Of a stretch of DNA of 64,000 bases, positions 51,207 through 59,421 are shown piece by piece. Made by a program: the position numbers and the translations under genes. Origin of the DNA: Neolewinella litorea (GTDB lineage: Bacteria; Bacteroidota; Bacteroidia; Chitinophagales; Saprospiraceae); NCBI RefSeq assembly GCF_004803465.1, contig NZ_SRSF01000003.1, positions 310,001-374,000 on the forward strand, read 5' to 3'. Position 1 is the stretch's first letter, and every line of letters starts with the position of its first letter. The notes under the pieces were generated by a model, which saw only the letters and a program-made list of their open reading frames with translations, was not told the origin of the DNA and did not search any database.

Positions 51207-52721
51207 ATGAAGGTTTCTCCCGTACTATTTCTCTGTCTGCTTGCCTGTCCGCTCCTGAGTCAGCGGCCCGCCCCCGCCCGCATCGATGAAGTCGGACGAC
51301 AATACGCCGATGCCACCTTTCCGGAGCTGATCGAACTCCTCAGCCTCCCCAACGACGCGCACTTTCCGGTAGATATCGAGCGCAACATCGCGTGGTGCGA
51401 GGCGGCCTTCGCCCGTCGTGATTTCAGCCTCCAACGCATCGAAACGGCCACCGTGCCGCTGCTGTTGGCCCAGCGGAATGTGGTGGAAGCAGACAAGACC
51501 GTGCTGGTTTATCTACAGGTGGACGGCCAGCCCACCGATACCAGCCGTTGGGAACAGGCAAATCCCTTCCTCCCGGTGATCAAACGAAGAAGTGATGCCA
51601 ATGAAGCCTGGCAAGTAGTAGACTCCTACACCCCCGAAGAGTTACTCGACGACGACCGCGTTTTCGCACGTTCGGCCTCCGACGCCAAGGGACCCATCGG
51701 GATGTTCCTCGCCGCGCTGGATGCCGTAGCCGACCTTGGGCTTGCCCCCAGCTATAACCTCAAGGTCATTATGGATTTCGAGGAAGAGATCGGCTCTCCC
51801 CGGCTACCGGCCGCGGTAGAACGGCACCAGGAACTTCTCGCGGCTGACATGCTCATCATCTTCGACGGACCGCTTCACCCCAGCAATCAGCCAACCCTGA
51901 AGTTTGGCGCAAGAGGGATCGCCGACGTAACCCTAACCACTTACGGGCCGATAGACCCCCAGCACAGCGGCCATTACGGCAACTACGCCCCCAACCCCGC
52001 CCTGGCCCTGGCCCAGCTCCTTGCTTCCATGAAGGATGCCGACGGACGCGTACTTATCCCGGGCTACTACGATGGCGTACACCTGGACGACAGCACCCGC
52101 AAGCTGCTGAATACCGTACCCGACGACGAAGCCGAGATCCGCGACCGACTTCAAATCGGTCGGGTAGATAGCGTCGGGCGGAGCTACCAGGAGTCTATCC
52201 AGTACCCCTCGCTCAACATAAGGGGAATGCGCAGCGGCTGGATCGACGACGAGGTACGCACCATCATCCCCGCCTGGGCCCGGGCCGAACTCGATCTGCG
52301 ATTGGTACTCGAATCCAATCCGGATCGCCTTATCCAACTGGTCCGCGATCATATAGCGGGCCAGGGCTATCACGTACTCGACCGGGAACCCACCAAAGCG
52401 GAACGACTGGCCCACCCCCGTATCGCCACCCTTACCTCCCGGGTCTTCTACCAGTCTTTCCGTACGGATTTCGACACCGAGGTGGGACAATGGCTGCAGC
52501 GGGCACTCACCTACGTGCACGGACAGAAACCGGTGATGATTCGCATGACGGGGGGCTCCATCCCAATCGCCCCCTTCGTAGTTACCCTGGACATTCCCGC
52601 GGTTACCGTACCTACCGTGAATATGGACAACAACCAGCACAGCCCCAACGAAAACCTCCGCATCGGAAATTACCGGGATGGGGTTAAAACCATGATTGGC
52701 ATTCTTACGGAACCCCTGTAG
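51207..52721 (+). CDS. Secreted M20-family metallopeptidase
   Basis: This 504-residue M20/M28-clan exopeptidase has a signal peptide (MKVSPVLFLCLLACPLLSQ). The di-zinc sites follow the M20 plan, though the usual HxD is written as VYLQVDGQ, where a Gln replaces the His. Other metal and catalytic parts are FARSASDAKGPIG, MDFEEEIGSP (catalytic EE) and the late MDNNQHSPNEN. Dipeptidase or carboxypeptidase activity is likely. Because of the H-to-Q change, full activity is not certain. It ends 91 bases before the FKBP gene. Confidence 0.85.
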   Translation: MKVSPVLFLCLLACPLLSQRPAPARIDEVGRQYADATFPELIELLSLPNDAHFPVDIERNIAWCEAAFARRDFSLQRIETATVPLLLAQRNVVEADKTVLVYLQVDGQPTDTSRWEQANPFLPVIKRRSDANEAWQVVDSYTPEELLDDDRVFARSASDAKGPIGMFLAALDAVADLGLAPSYNLKVIMDFEEEIGSPRLPAAVERHQELLAADMLIIFDGPLHPSNQPTLKFGARGIADVTLTTYGPIDPQHSGHYGNYAPNPALALAQLLASMKDADGRVLIPGYYDGVHLDDSTRKLLNTVPDDEAEIRDRLQIGRVDSVGRSYQESIQYPSLNIRGMRSGWIDDEVRTIIPAWARAELDLRLVLESNPDRLIQLVRDHIAGQGYHVLDREPTKAERLAHPRIATLTSRVFYQSFRTDFDTEVGQWLQRALTYVHGQKPVMIRMTGGSIPIAPFVVTLDIPAVTVPTVNMDNNQHSPNENLRIGNYRDGVKTMIGILTEPL

Positions 52722-52812
52722 TTCTGGGTTTTCCCTGCACCCGCGCGCCGCCGCCAACAATTTGCCCCGCCGGTGTTTTATAGGCTCATTACCCGTACCC
52801 AACCGCACCGCC

Positions 52813-53322
52813 ATGACCGTAGACGACCACAGTATAGTAACGATGACCTACGAAGTGCGCGACGGAGGCCCCTCCGGTACGCTGCTGGAACGCATGGACG
52901 TCAATTATCCCTTCAAGTTCATGTTCGGTACGGGCCGGATGCTCCCCGCCTGGGAGCGGCGCATTTTCGGATTGAAGAGCGGCATGGGCTTCAGTTTTCA
53001 GCTCAGCCCCGACGACGCCTACGGGCAACGGAGCGACGACCACATCCTGACCGCGCCGATCCACATCTTCCAGAACGAACGGGAACAGATCGAACCGGGG
53101 CTCCTGGAACGCGGGCAGTACGTCACCCTGACCGATTCCTCCGGCAAGGACGTCAACGCCAAGATCATCGACTGGAACGACAAGCAGGTAACCCTCGACG
53201 CCAATCACGCCCTGGCCGGTAAAACCCTCTTCTTCTCCGGTGCCATCCTCGACGTGCGCGCCCCCTCGGTGGACGAACTGATCCGCAAGCAGTACATTGA
53301 GGAAGGTGGGGTTAGGCGGTGA
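52813..53322 (+). CDS. FKBP-type prolyl isomerase, SlyD-like
   Basis: This 169-residue cytosolic peptidyl-prolyl isomerase/chaperone starts at MTVDDHSIV. It has the SlyD layout: an FKBP half (TMTYEVRDGGPSGTLLE, PFKFMFGTGRMLPAWE, MGFSFQLSPDDAYG), an inserted flap of about 65 residues, and a closing FKBP strand with ITLDANHALAGKTL-like sequence (VTLDANHALAGKTLFFSG). The His-rich metal tail of E. coli SlyD is missing. The stop is followed within 2 bases by the left flanking repeat of the second four-helix-bundle gene. Confidence 0.9.
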   Translation: MTVDDHSIVTMTYEVRDGGPSGTLLERMDVNYPFKFMFGTGRMLPAWERRIFGLKSGMGFSFQLSPDDAYGQRSDDHILTAPIHIFQNEREQIEPGLLERGQYVTLTDSSGKDVNAKIIDWNDKQVTLDANHALAGKTLFFSGAILDVRAPSVDELIRKQYIEEGGVRR

Positions 53323-53324
53323 GG

Positions 53325-53362
53325 GAAGTACGAAGTCTGAAGTACAAAGGATAAAGTAAGGA
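53325..53362. repeat. Left short-word repeat of four-helix-bundle copy 2
   Basis: GAAGTACGAAGTCTGAAG and then TACAAAGGATAAAG form a purine-rich stretch beginning 3 bases after the SlyD stop. Its reverse complement words (ACTTCGTACTTC, GTACTT) recur at 53885-53944. Confidence 0.7.
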
Positions 53363-53390
53363 GGCACAGTCGAGGTTAGTGAACTACAAA

Positions 53391-53425
53391 CAATTTGTTT
53401 TAATAAAGGGTAGGGTTTATCTTTA
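53391..53425 (+). promoter_or_regulatory. Promoter of the second four-helix-bundle gene
   Basis: CAATTTGTTT at 53391-53400 and TATCTTTA at 53418-53425. Its spacing of 27 bases between element starts equals that at the first copy (11720 and 11747). Confidence 0.6.
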
Positions 53426-53442
53426 GAATAAATCCCCTTGTT

Positions 53443-53832
53443 ATGCATAATCACGAACTGGAGGAACGGCTGATGGACTTCAGTGTCCGGTGTTCCAAAT
53501 TATGTCGGGCGTTGCCCACCCGTAAATATTACGATGCTGATCACGTCGCAAAGCAGTTATTGCGTGCTGCAACCCATGCCGGCTTCCACTATCCGGAGGC
53601 GCGATCAGCGGAATCGACAAAGGACTTCCTTCACAAACTGAAGGTCATGCTAAAAGAATTGCGGGAGTCAAGGGCGGAACTAAAGTACATTCAGCGCATG
53701 GAGTACCTAGCCCCCGGCAGGGTGCAACCGCTGGTCCAGGAGGCGAATGAACTCATAGCCATGTTCACCGCTGGAACCAAAAAGCTTTCGGACAAGATGG
53801 TACAAAGGTCCGTGGCACAAAAAGTAGGTTAG
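53443..53832 (+). CDS. Four-helix-bundle protein, S23/IVP family (copy 2)
   Basis: This 129-residue paralogue of the protein at 11775-12143 is about 60% identical by eye, including RALPT, FHYPEARSAES, DFLHK and LKELRE. Four amphipathic helices are expected and the tail is basic (KKLSDKMVQRSVAQKVG), longer than in copy 1. The start ATG follows a conserved promoter by 17 bases. Strong conservation of the core despite very different surroundings argues that the protein itself is under selection. Possible nucleic-acid binding is inferred from the S23 and Avd relatives. Confidence 0.82.
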   Translation: MHNHELEERLMDFSVRCSKLCRALPTRKYYDADHVAKQLLRAATHAGFHYPEARSAESTKDFLHKLKVMLKELRESRAELKYIQRMEYLAPGRVQPLVQEANELIAMFTAGTKKLSDKMVQRSVAQKVG

Positions 53833-53884
53833 GTACAATCACCATACCCAGCCGTTCCCGGCCTGATCCCACAAGTCAATTGGG

Positions 53885-53944
53885 ACCTTCGTACTTTCTA
53901 CTTCATCCTTCCGACTTCGTCCTTCCCCCTTCATCCTTCATACG
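53885..53944. repeat. Right short-word repeat overlapping the dipeptidase 3' end
   Basis: Pyrimidine-rich words CCTTCGTACTT, ACTTCATCCTTC and GACTTCGTCCTTC are repeated imperfectly here and mirror the left repeat at 53325-53362. On the minus strand they code for the last 12-13 residues of the dipeptidase. Confidence 0.7.
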
Positions 53945-55324
53945 CGAATACGCCTGGAAGAACTCGGGCACCGTCTCGATCCCCTTGTAGAAATTCCACA
54001 GGCCGAAGTGCTCGTTGGGTGAGTGTAGGCCGTCGGTATCGAAGCCGAAGCCCATCAGGATGCTTTCCACGCCCAGGACTTCCTTGAACTTGGCTACGAT
54101 CGGAATGGAGCCGCCCTCGTACATCGGTACCGGTTCCTTGCCAAAGGTCTTCTTCACCGCATCGGCCGCCGCGCGGTATTCGGGGGTGTCGGTCGGGGTC
54201 ACGTAGGGGTTGCCGCCGTGGTGGGGCTTTACTTCCACTTTCACCGATTCGGGGGCAATACTTTTGAAGTGGTCGCTGAACAGTCGCGTGATCTTCTCGT
54301 GGTCCTGGTTGGATACCAGGCGCATGCTGATCTTGGCGTTGGCCACGGCGGGGATGACCGTTTTGGAGCCCTCTCCGGTGAAGCCACCCCAAATGCCGTT
54401 GACGTCGAGCGTGGGCAGGATGCCGGTGCGCTCATAGGTGGTATAGCCTTTCTCGCCTTCCAGTCCGAAGACGCCGGGGCTATCCATGTATTCCTGGGCG
54501 TCGAAGGGCGCATCGCGCATCAGCTGCCGGTCGCGGTCGCTGGGAAATTGCACGTCGTCGTAGAAACCGGGGATGGTGATGTGCTTATTCTCGTCCTTCA
54601 GGCTGGCGATCATGTCACAGAGCACGTTGATGGGATTGGCCACGGCCCCGCCGAAGAGTCCGGAGTGCATATCGGCGCGGGCGCTGCGCACCTTCACGTC
54701 GAGGTAGGTCAGGCCGCGCAATCCTACCGTAATGCTCGGGTTCTGCTTGCTGAGCAGACTGGTATCGGAAATCAGGATCACGTCGGAGGCGAGCATATCC
54801 TTGTGCTCCGTGATGAAGGGGATGAGGTTGGGACTCCCGATCTCTTCCTCCCCTTCGATCATGAATTTGACGTTGCAGGGCAGGTTGCCGGTCTGAATCA
54901 TGGCTTCCACGGCCTTGACGTGGATGAACATCTGTCCTTTGTCGTCGGTGGCCCCGCGGGCGAAAATGGCCCCGTCGGGGTGCTGTTCCGTCTGCTTGAT
55001 GGTGGGTTCGAAGGGCGGCGTATCCCACTCGTCGAGCGGGTCGGCGGGCTGTACGTCGTAGTGACCGTAGATGAGTACCGTGGGCAGATCGTCGCTCAGG
55101 TGCTTTTCACCATATACTATAGGGTGGCCATCGGTGGGGAAGAGCTTGGCGCGGTCCATGCCGGCACGTACCAGGTATTCCTGCACCTGGACGGCGCAGT
55201 GGTGGGTGTCTTTATTGTGCTCGGCGGCGGTGCTGATGCTGGGGATGCGGATGAGCGTCTTGAGTTCTTCCAGGAAGCGATCGCGGTGGTTGTCCAGGTA
55301 TTCTTGGGTGGTCATTGGTTTCAT
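53903..55324 (-). CDS. M20-family dipeptidase
   Basis: This 473-residue cytosolic metallopeptidase releases amino acids from small peptides. Zinc-site motifs: LIYGHYDVQPADP near 88-100 (HxD), GATDDKGQM with the bridging Asp, IEGEEEIGSPN with the catalytic Glu pair, and DGLHSPNEHFG near the end. The start could be MKPMTTQEY or the ATG three codons later. The last residues (MKDEGGRTKSEG) come from a repeat that flanks the neighbouring four-helix-bundle gene, so the natural C-terminus has probably been replaced or extended. Confidence 0.93.
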   Translation of the reverse strand: MKPMTTQEYLDNHRDRFLEELKTLIRIPSISTAAEHNKDTHHCAVQVQEYLVRAGMDRAKLFPTDGHPIVYGEKHLSDDLPTVLIYGHYDVQPADPLDEWDTPPFEPTIKQTEQHPDGAIFARGATDDKGQMFIHVKAVEAMIQTGNLPCNVKFMIEGEEEIGSPNLIPFITEHKDMLASDVILISDTSLLSKQNPSITVGLRGLTYLDVKVRSARADMHSGLFGGAVANPINVLCDMIASLKDENKHITIPGFYDDVQFPSDRDRQLMRDAPFDAQEYMDSPGVFGLEGEKGYTTYERTGILPTLDVNGIWGGFTGEGSKTVIPAVANAKISMRLVSNQDHEKITRLFSDHFKSIAPESVKVEVKPHHGGNPYVTPTDTPEYRAAADAVKKTFGKEPVPMYEGGSIPIVAKFKEVLGVESILMGFGFDTDGLHSPNEHFGLWNFYKGIETVPEFFQAYSRMKDEGGRTKSEG

Positions 55325-55469
55325 TTTATAGCCCTAACGCGTAAGTAGCGGGCAGGTTATGGCGCGTACGCGGGTGCAATGATACTAAGCGGAAGGCGGG
55401 GCGGGCCTGGTTTTGCCGTCCGAACATCACGGCCATGGCGGTAGGTTATAGTAGGAAATACACCGCACC

Positions 55470-55760
55470 ATGAATATCCGCAAATTGAATCCCTACCTTT
55501 TTCTTCCCGCGCTGGCCCTGTTGCTCACCGCCTGTGGTGAGGAAGTCAGTGCCGGAGAAGCCGTAGCCGGCGGTATCGGTATCTGGGCCATCGGTTCGAT
55601 ACTGCTGCTGATCCTGGTCGTCCTGGCCGTGATCGATCTGATCAAGAAACCCTACCCCATGGAAAAGAAGCTGATCTGGGGCGCTATCATTCTGTTTCTG
55701 CCCTACCTGGGCGCGATACTGTACTTCCTGATCGGCCGGAACCGCTCGTCGGTATTTTAA
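55470..55760 (+). CDS. Small membrane protein with PLDc_N-like domain
   Basis: This 96-residue protein has an N-terminal lipoprotein-type signal (LALLLTACG near 15-23), then two hydrophobic segments at about 35-57 and 68-89. The pattern IKKPYPMEKKLIWGAIIL and LPYLGAILYFLIGR is the PLDc_N domain, found at the start of cardiolipin synthases and also as a stand-alone small protein. A membrane location is clear, but a catalytic role is not. Confidence 0.8.
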   Translation: MNIRKLNPYLFLPALALLLTACGEEVSAGEAVAGGIGIWAIGSILLLILVVLAVIDLIKKPYPMEKKLIWGAIILFLPYLGAILYFLIGRNRSSVF

Positions 55761-55850
55761 CCGCTCCTTCTGAAGTCAGCGACACGCTGAGGTAAGCCGA
55801 GTACCTCGTATTGGGGCCAAGCGCAGGCCTCCTATGAGCGTGCGCCCCTG

Positions 55851-56648
55851 CTACAAATACATATCCAACAACTCGGTAAGCCGCTCTTCGGAGATGCCGC
55901 GTTCAAGAGAGCCTCCGTAGGCAAAAGATATCTTGCCCGTCTCTTCGGAGATGATAAAGCAGGCCACATCGATCTTTTCCGTAACGCCTACCGCCGCCCG
56001 GTGCCGTAGTCCTACCGCCGCGGGCAACTCACTGTTCTCGGAGACGGGCAGGATAGCGCAAGCCTTGATGATTCGGCGGTTGGAGACAAGTACCGCTCCG
56101 TCGTGCAGGGGGCTTTCCTTATGGAATATGCTTACCAAGAGGCCGTAACTGATGTCCGCGTTCAGTTCCGTGCCGCCGGTGATGACGGTGCTCGGATCGG
56201 CTTCCTGGGTGCAGACGATGAGGGCTCCCGTCCGCTGTCGGGCCATCCGCAGAAACGCCCGCCGCACGGCCGCGGTCTGGGGGGCGTGCTCCCGGTCGAA
56301 CTCTTCACGGCCCAGCAGGCGGTTCCAGAAGCTATCGCGCTGCTTAATGGTGCCGCTGCCGAGCAGCAGCAAAAAGCGGCGCACCTCCGGTTGGAAGATG
56401 ATGATCAGACTGATGAAGCCAACCTGGATGAACTGGTTCAGGATGTTGGACAGCAAATCCATCCCCAGTGCCGTGAAGGCCTGGTAGCTGAAGAAAAGGG
56501 CTACTATGCCCACGAAGATGTTCAGGGCGATGCTGCCCCGCAGCAAGCGGTATAACCAGTAGATCAGGTAGCCAACGATCACCACATCGAAGACATCCCA
56601 GATGTCGACCTGCAGGAAACCGATGTTGAAGGCCAGGGGCAGAAGCAT
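55851..56648 (-). CDS. cdaA: Diadenylate cyclase CdaA
   Basis: CdaA makes the second messenger c-di-AMP from two ATP. The 265-residue protein has three N-terminal membrane helices (about 20-37, 41-57, 70-88) and a DAC domain from about 100. The catalytic DGA is at 183-185 (SPLHDGAVL) and RHR at 215-217 (VGLRHRAA). Length and layout match CdaA of Firmicutes and Bacteroidetes. It starts 9 bases after the stop of the Skp-like lipoprotein gene, so the two form an operon. No CdaR-like partner is seen. Confidence 0.94.
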   Translation of the reverse strand: MLLPLAFNIGFLQVDIWDVFDVVIVGYLIYWLYRLLRGSIALNIFVGIVALFFSYQAFTALGMDLLSNILNQFIQVGFISLIIIFQPEVRRFLLLLGSGTIKQRDSFWNRLLGREEFDREHAPQTAAVRRAFLRMARQRTGALIVCTQEADPSTVITGGTELNADISYGLLVSIFHKESPLHDGAVLVSNRRIIKACAILPVSENSELPAAVGLRHRAAVGVTEKIDVACFIISEETGKISFAYGGSLERGISEERLTELLDMYL

Positions 56649-56657
56649 GCCGGTAAG

Positions 56658-57260
56658 TTACTGCAAGCTGTCCTGCACGGCGTTGAGCCGTTCCAGCACC
56701 ATCGGCGTAATGTCGTAGGCGTCGTTGGTAATGAGGACGGCGGAGTTCTGTCCCTGGTTCAGGATATAGTCGTAGTTATTCTCGGCCTGCAATTCTTCGA
56801 GGACGGCTTTCACGCGCTCCGAGAATTGTTGCTGGATCCGCATCTGGTCCTCCTGGATGCTGCTCAGCGCCATCTCACGTTGCTGAAGGATCTCCTGTTC
56901 CTTGCGCGCGATGCGCTGCTGTTCGGCCTGCACCCGATTGGGGGCGAGCAGACCCTGCTGCATCTGGTTCTGCAGTTTGCTCACCTCCTGCTCCAGTGAC
57001 TGGACGCGGGCCTGATGATTTTCCTGGGCTTTCATGAAGTTCTCTTCAAGGCGGCCGAGTTCGTCGGCTACCTGGGTGTAGCCCGCCTGGAGGCTGTCTA
57101 CCTTTACGAATACGATATTAAGACCCGATCCGGGTGCCGGAGCCGAGGCGCGGGTTTCGGACCCCGCCGGCGTATCCGCCCCCTGGTCGCAACCAAAAAA
57201 GGTGAAGAGGGGCAGAACTAAAACTGCACACAAAAGTATTCTAGCGACGTCGGTCATCAA
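56658..57260 (-). CDS. OmpH/Skp-like lipoprotein
   Basis: This 200-residue exported protein has a signal peptide with lipobox-like FTFFGC at about 19-24. The mature part starts with a Ser/Ala/Pro-rich spacer, then the Skp core: a short beta strand (NIVFVKVDSL), a long coiled coil of about 90 residues (LEQEVSKLQNQMQQGLL, IARKEQEILQQREMALSSIQ), and a closing strand. Skp binds unfolded outer-membrane proteins in the periplasm; here lipid anchoring would tether it. It leads the operon with cdaA. Confidence 0.85.
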   Translation of the reverse strand: MMTDVARILLCAVLVLPLFTFFGCDQGADTPAGSETRASAPAPGSGLNIVFVKVDSLQAGYTQVADELGRLEENFMKAQENHQARVQSLEQEVSKLQNQMQQGLLAPNRVQAEQQRIARKEQEILQQREMALSSIQEDQMRIQQQFSERVKAVLEELQAENNYDYILNQGQNSAVLITNDAYDITPMVLERLNAVQDSLQ

Positions 57261-57328
57261 GCAATGGTTTAGGGAGGTTGCGTAGACCTATTCGTGTTGG
57301 ATAGTACGACCTCCTGAATTTTATCCCG

Positions 57329-57336
57329 CAAAAGTA
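57329..57336 (-). promoter_or_regulatory. -7 promoter box of the Skp-cdaA operon
   Basis: On the minus strand this reads TACTTTTG, a full TAnnTTTG match. The Skp-like gene starts 68 bases downstream, so this leader is longer than most in the window. Confidence 0.6.
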
Positions 57337-57346
57337 CGATTTCGGT

Positions 57347-58252
57347 ATGGACCGTGACCGCCTCTTTATAATTCTCGCTTTTGCCGTGACTTACTTCGTG
57401 TGGGGGGCTACGTACCTCGCCAACTACTGGGCAATCGATACGATTCCGGTTTTCGGCATGGGAGCCACCCGTTTTCTGATGGCCGGCGCGCTGATGTATG
57501 CCTTCACTTTGTTGCGCGGCGACTTCACCCTGCCGAAGCTGCAGTACGTTATCAATTCTTCCATCATCGGAGTGCTGCTGCTCAGCGTGGGTACCGGCGC
57601 GGTAGTTTGGGCACAGCAGTATATTCCTACCAGTACGACCTCCCTGATCATTGCCTTCGAGCCGCTCGTAGTCATGCTGATGATGTGGGGACTGCTCTCC
57701 AACCGGCCGCCGCTCAAGGCTTTTTTCGGGGCATTCATAAGTATCTGCGGTATGAGCCTGCTCATCTCGCAGCCCCTGGCCATCGGTGGTGGGGAAGCGT
57801 ATAAGGGCATGATCGGGATTATCTCCGGTATGCTGTGCTGGGGGGCGGGCATGCTCTTACGACAGCGGCTTGACCTGGGTCACAACCGCATCCGCGCCAC
57901 GGCCATGCAGATGCTCGCGGCGGGTTTCTTTCTGCTGCTGTTCAGTCTGGCGCTCGACGAGTGGTCGGGGTGGACGTGGTCGGAGTTGAGCGCGCGTTCG
58001 GCCTACTCCTGGCTTTTTCTGGTCGTTTTCGGGTCCATTATTGCCTTTTCCTCCTTCAACTACCTGCTGGGTAAGGTGAGCGCCGACAAGGTATCGACCA
58101 ATACCTACGTCAATCCGGTCGTGGCGGTGCTCCTGGGCGGACTGTTGAACGGCGAAGTGGTCACGGGGCAATCCATTCTGGCGGGAGCGATATTGCTGAC
58201 GGGAGTATACTTCATAAACTCATCGTCGTCGCCTAAGGGCACCAGCTCCTAG
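57347..58252 (+). CDS. EamA/DMT-family exporter
   Basis: This 301-residue inner-membrane protein has ten helices arranged as two EamA repeats. Typical segments are FVWGATYLANYWAI near 18-31, TSTTSLIIAFEPLVVMLMMW near 92-111, and in the second half STNTYVNPVVAVLLGGLLNG near 247-266. The family exports metabolites such as amino acids or purines; the substrate is unknown. It is divergent from the Skp-cdaA operon and ends 22 bases before the convergent nspC stop. Confidence 0.9.
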   Translation: MDRDRLFIILAFAVTYFVWGATYLANYWAIDTIPVFGMGATRFLMAGALMYAFTLLRGDFTLPKLQYVINSSIIGVLLLSVGTGAVVWAQQYIPTSTTSLIIAFEPLVVMLMMWGLLSNRPPLKAFFGAFISICGMSLLISQPLAIGGGEAYKGMIGIISGMLCWGAGMLLRQRLDLGHNRIRATAMQMLAAGFFLLLFSLALDEWSGWTWSELSARSAYSWLFLVVFGSIIAFSSFNYLLGKVSADKVSTNTYVNPVVAVLLGGLLNGEVVTGQSILAGAILLTGVYFINSSSSPKGTSS

Positions 58253-58273
58253 ATAAGGCAGAATAGGGGCCAT

Positions 58274-59401
58274 TTAGCCCATCCGACGTTCGTAGTCAGC
58301 GTAGTCGAAGGAGCGCCGGGCAATTACTTCACCGTCGGCGTCAACCATTACGATATCCGGATGGGGAACCCCGTTGAACATCGTGGACTTGACGGTGGTG
58401 TAGTGCGCCATGTCCTCAAAGATCAGGGTATCGCCGACCCGGGCGGGCTGGGTGAAGTAGTACTCCTCAAGGTAGTCGCCAGCCAGACAGCTCATTCCCC
58501 CCAATCGGTAAGCGTAGGGGTAGCCGTCCTTTTTTTCCGCGCTGGCACCCCGGACCACCGGACGGTAGGGCATCTCCAGGGTATCCGGCATGTGGCAGGT
58601 GAAACTGACGTCGAGCATCAGGGTCGCCGATCCGTAGTTGTTGACGATGTCAAGTACCGTACAAGTCAGATATCCCGTTTGCCAGACGTGGGCACTGCCC
58701 GGTTCCAAGATAATTTCCAGGTGGGGATAGCGCTCGCCCAACTGGCGGAGCGTTCGGATTAGGAGGTCCGTGTCGTACCCCGCGCGGGTCATCAGGTGGC
58801 CACCGCCGAGGTTCAGCCATTTGACCTGCTCCAGGTAGTGGCCGAACTGCGCCCGCGTACGCTCAATCAGGGTAGCCGTAGCCGCCGCGTCGCTTTCGCA
58901 GAGGGTGTGAACGTGGAGTCCCTGCAACCCTTTCGGGGGTTTGCTGGGGAGATTGGGCAGCGTTTCACCCAGGCGGCCGAATTTATTGGAGGGGTTGTAC
59001 AGGTCGGTCTCGACCGGACTGTACTGGGGATTCACGCGTAAACCTACGCTGGTGCCAAGTGGCTCCCAGCGGGGTCGGAAGCGCTCCAGTTCGGTAAGGG
59101 TATTAAAGGTGAGGTGTTCGGCCATTTCCGCCAGTTCATCAAATTCACCGGGCCGATACACCGGTGCGTACACGTAAGGCCGCCGGCCGAAGTGCCGCTG
59201 GATAAGCAAGGCCTCATTCAGGCTGCTGGCCGTGGCTCCCCGGAGGTATTCAGCTACCAGGGGGAAGGCGGGCCAGAAAGCGAAGGCCTTGAGGGCAAGG
59301 ATGATATTTACCCCGGAAGCGGATGCCACATCGGAGATGGTCTCGAGGTTCCGGCGCAGCTTGTCTTCTTCCAGTACGAATGCGGGGGAGGGTAGGGCCA
59401 T
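58274..59401 (-). CDS. nspC: Carboxynorspermidine decarboxylase
   Basis: NspC is a PLP enzyme of the alternative spermidine pathway, removing CO2 from carboxy(nor)spermidine. The 375-residue protein starts MALPSPAFVLEEDKLRRN. The PLP lysine is in ILALKAFAFW near 35-44, LNLGGGHLMTRAGYDT gives the phosphate-binding glycines, and EPGSAHVWQTGYL is the conserved alanine-racemase-fold loop. Specific to NspC are TFNTLTELERF and HTLCESDAAAT. The carboxynorspermidine dehydrogenase partner is not in this window. It lies 20 bases after a Wzi-like gene. Confidence 0.93.
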   Translation of the reverse strand: MALPSPAFVLEEDKLRRNLETISDVASASGVNIILALKAFAFWPAFPLVAEYLRGATASSLNEALLIQRHFGRRPYVYAPVYRPGEFDELAEMAEHLTFNTLTELERFRPRWEPLGTSVGLRVNPQYSPVETDLYNPSNKFGRLGETLPNLPSKPPKGLQGLHVHTLCESDAAATATLIERTRAQFGHYLEQVKWLNLGGGHLMTRAGYDTDLLIRTLRQLGERYPHLEIILEPGSAHVWQTGYLTCTVLDIVNNYGSATLMLDVSFTCHMPDTLEMPYRPVVRGASAEKKDGYPYAYRLGGMSCLAGDYLEEYYFTQPARVGDTLIFEDMAHYTTVKSTMFNGVPHPDIVMVDADGEVIARRSFDYADYERRMG

Positions 59402-59421
59402 GGGATGAGGTTGGGGTTGGA

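Larger units (their letters stand above)
53325..53944 (+). mobile_element. Candidate four-helix-bundle cassette, copy 2
   Basis: The unit holds a promoter, one four-helix-bundle gene, and imperfect inverted repeats made of GAAGTACGAAG-type words. It fills the space between two convergent genes and reaches into the 3' end of the dipeptidase gene. It parallels the cassette at 11656-12398 in gene, promoter and layout, but its flanking words are different in sequence. No transposase is present. Confidence 0.45.
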
